Positions 40,955-42,584 of a stretch of 42,584 bases of DNA are shown piece by piece. Position 1 is the stretch's first letter, and each line of letters begins with the position of its first letter. The stretch comes from Gliomastix tumulicola. Taxonomy: Eukaryota > Ascomycota > Sordariomycetes > Hypocreales > Bionectriaceae. Position numbers and translations under genes: made by a program. The stretch is taken from the NCBI GenBank assembly GCA_001599755.1, contig BCHX01000018.1:1-42584 (forward strand), written 5' to 3'. Below the pieces are notes generated by a model. It did not search any database, was not told the origin of the DNA, and saw only the letters and a program-made list of their open reading frames with translations.

Positions 40955-41650
40955 ATGATGCGTTGTCAGGTGCGCAAGATGACGTGGCAAGGCATTCTGC
41001 GAGAAGGCAGCAGCTTCGATCCTTGCGCCGTCAAATATGCCGATCTCATGGCGTATCGAGACGCGATTGACTTTCTGGGGTACTTTGTGGATGGCTCTGG
41101 CAGCATGGTCGATGGTATCGGCAAAGACACAACCCTCGCGAGGCGGGTCATACCATCAAGGATAGGCAAGCTTCTGGGCTGGCGTCTGAACTGCGTCCAC
41201 GACGAATCCGCGCGGTCCGAGCCTCCCATGGTATCGGTGGCGGTCCCGAAGGCGCATCCGCTGCTGATCCGCGAGAACGATGACCCTCCCCAGATTCCCG
41301 AGCTCCTGGGGTTGGAATGGGTCGCGAAGCCGTACGCGCTAAAGCAGGGAGTCGCGCCCCAGCTCGAGAACAAGATGGCACGGCTCCTTCTGCTGCGCAT
41401 CAGGGTGGAGGATGGCAAATGGGCAGGCACACGGAAGGGGTGGAATGCGCCTAGCATTGGTAGTATACTTCTTGTTCACCGGTGGCGGGGCACGGTAGAC
41501 AAACAAACAGTTTTGGACATCTGTACGCTGATAGAGGAGGTGGTCCTTCCTTTCATGACGGATGACCGTGCACGACAGCCGAGGGCAGAGGCAGAGCTGA
41601 CTGAGCTGGTGAAGAGCGAAGGGAGGCGTCGCGGTTTGTCCAAAGCCTAA
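40955..41650 (+). CDS. Unrecognised 231-aa protein
   Basis: ATG 40955 opens 231 codons to a TAA with strong protein-like composition and GC-rich third positions: KYADLMAYRDAIDFLGYFVD, LARRVIPSRIGKLLGWRLNC, PLLIRENDDPPQIPELLGLE, LENKMARLLLLRIRVEDGKW, GSILLVHRWRGTVDKQTVLD and LIEEVVLPFMTDDRARQPRA, ending in a basic tail. There is no signal peptide or membrane helix. The minus-strand frame of similar length is its mirror and lacks coherence. An upstream exon is possible because the N-terminus (MMRCQVRKMTWQGILREG) looks less natural than the rest. The family is not recognised, so no function is proposed. Confidence 0.5.
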   Translation: MMRCQVRKMTWQGILREGSSFDPCAVKYADLMAYRDAIDFLGYFVDGSGSMVDGIGKDTTLARRVIPSRIGKLLGWRLNCVHDESARSEPPMVSVAVPKAHPLLIRENDDPPQIPELLGLEWVAKPYALKQGVAPQLENKMARLLLLRIRVEDGKWAGTRKGWNAPSIGSILLVHRWRGTVDKQTVLDICTLIEEVVLPFMTDDRARQPRAEAELTELVKSEGRRRGLSKA

Positions 41651-42426
41651 TCACTGGCAAGCGCTGTGATGCGATGGACATCACCACAGGGGGCGTATCT
41701 TACCGTGGGCTTTGTGAAGGTCGGTCACGTCTGGCGTCGGAGCGGAAATCCTTGCGTCCATCAGTGAAGAAGTCGGAAAGATGAAGGCAGAAAGGCAGCA
41801 ACAAGAGTTAGATTGGATTCATTGCCGGACTTTTTCATTTCCATGCTAAGAACCATGGAGAGGAGCTGTAGTGGTGCAAAATTGACTTGATTAGCGGAAG
41901 ATGTCAATCTATTCTTTGCCGTTCGTCCCCTCGTCACAGCATTACCTCTCCCCTTTTTCACCGTTCCACCGGTCTCCTGAAAAGTCTGAGGAGCCGTCTT
42001 GCCTGGTCACCTTGCCTAGCCGCCTGTCTGCTCCCATCATGGCTTCGTGTTGGAAGCAGTCCACATGCGTCCATTTTCCGCAGTTCCCACGGGGGCAAAT
42101 AAGCCCCTACTCAAGATGTGCCAGCGCCTTAATCTATGAATGCTTTTACGCCCGCACGGGTAGCCCTACTCCAGACCAGGCAGCCTTTTCTAAATTACCC
42201 AAGCCAACCACGCTCGGTGTCTTAAGCGGAAGTCATATGGGGCGGACGATGCTCGGGCCTCTGATTACAGAGACATCACTGACCGGCATCCTAGAAGCAC
42301 GACTATTCTGTGCGAACAGGACCTGAAGAAGGCGGTTGTGCTGCGAGATGTACGTCTTGGAGGGGATGTGCTGAGTTGATCTTGTTATGGTAGAAAAAAT
42401 CGTTTAACCTATTCAAGTACACCAAC
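41651..42426. other. Gap with no supported gene
   Basis: A 141-codon plus-strand frame at 41901-42326 is Ser/Pro-rich without family features and points toward the HET gene tail; I do not support it as a gene. Confidence 0.4.
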
Positions 42427-42584
42427 CTAGTGCAGGTTAATCCACTCGGCGTTACCAAGTTCCTTCAAAATTCCGCCGTCCATAATCCCGTGTACGTATG
42501 CCTGCGCCACATATGCAAATGCATCCATACCCGTTCCTGGAGGCTTCATCGGTCGCAATATAAACGGCATCGTGAATCCGAGGA
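42427..42584 (-). CDS. C-terminus of a HET (heterokaryon incompatibility) protein, partial
   Basis: The minus strand is open from the right window edge to a TAG at 42429-42427, about 52 codons. It reads LGFTMPFILRPMKPPGTGMD, AYVAQAYVHGIMDGGILKEL and ends EWINLH. The PFxLRP...Y.LVG.AYVHGIMDGE pattern is the characteristic end of fungal HET-domain proteins, which trigger cell death when genetically different hyphae fuse. The usual Glu of MDGE is Gly here. The HET domain itself lies outside the window, so integrity cannot be judged. Confidence 0.85.
   Translation of the reverse strand, partial: LGFTMPFILRPMKPPGTGMDAFAYVAQAYVHGIMDGGILKELGNAEWINLH

Noticed and set aside
40966..41457. 163-codon minus-strand ORF
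   Set aside because: Shadow of the more coherent 231-aa plus-strand frame.
41901..42326. 141-codon plus-strand ORF
   Set aside because: Ser/Pro-rich, no family features; directly faces the 3' end of the HET gene.

Overview
The window looks like accessory ("fast") DNA of a filamentous ascomycete (Pezizomycotina). Evidence: genes split by short introns of about 43-69 nt with GT..AG (one GC..AG) borders and CTAAC/CTAAT-like branch sites; fungus-specific families (patatin with a RING-like finger, fungal rhodopsin-domain 7TM protein, DUF3455 secreted protein, DUF7727 membrane protein, C-terminus of a HET protein); and many broken transposons between genes. There is no operon structure, tRNA, rRNA or CRISPR that I can see. 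Genus cannot be fixed from this sequence.

Layout. 1-467: 3' end of a DUF7587-like gene. 700-3060: relics (gypsy gag with a CCHC knuckle; an unrecognised broken gene). 3582-6580 (-): a five-exon patatin-like phospholipase of 929 aa whose frame closes exactly across all four introns. 6.6-12.0 kb: mostly gene-free. 12020-13644 (-): intact DHA1-type MFS drug/metabolite exporter. 13.7-17.3 kb: simple repeats, an exon-like fragment and a possible small membrane protein. 17.3-25.4 kb: the most gene-dense part, with a small acidic protein, a 7TM rhodopsin-domain protein, a stand-alone Ulp1/SENP-like cysteine protease, a DUF7727 membrane protein, a stand-alone BRCT protein and orphan ORFs. 25.4-39.7 kb: a graveyard, with a 5'-truncated hAT transposase, a short-chain dehydrogenase relic containing an internal inversion, two adjacent unknown relics (a piece of one is duplicated 4 kb away), a partly degraded fungal-specific protein, a MULE transposase with stop codons, an intact secreted DUF3455 gene and a gypsy reverse-transcriptase relic. 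40955-41650: an unrecognised 231-aa ORF. 42427-42584 (-): last exon part of a HET-domain protein.

How genes may work together. I see no biosynthetic cluster: the MFS exporter has no adjacent synthase. The recurring theme is surface, secretion and self/non-self functions (patatin, 7TM receptor-like protein, DUF3455 secreted protein, HET) embedded in transposon debris, which is typical of rapidly evolving fungal compartments. All intron borders were placed by eye from splice signals and reading frame; the multi-exon models are supported by total coding lengths divisible by three and by family-like sequence across each junction.
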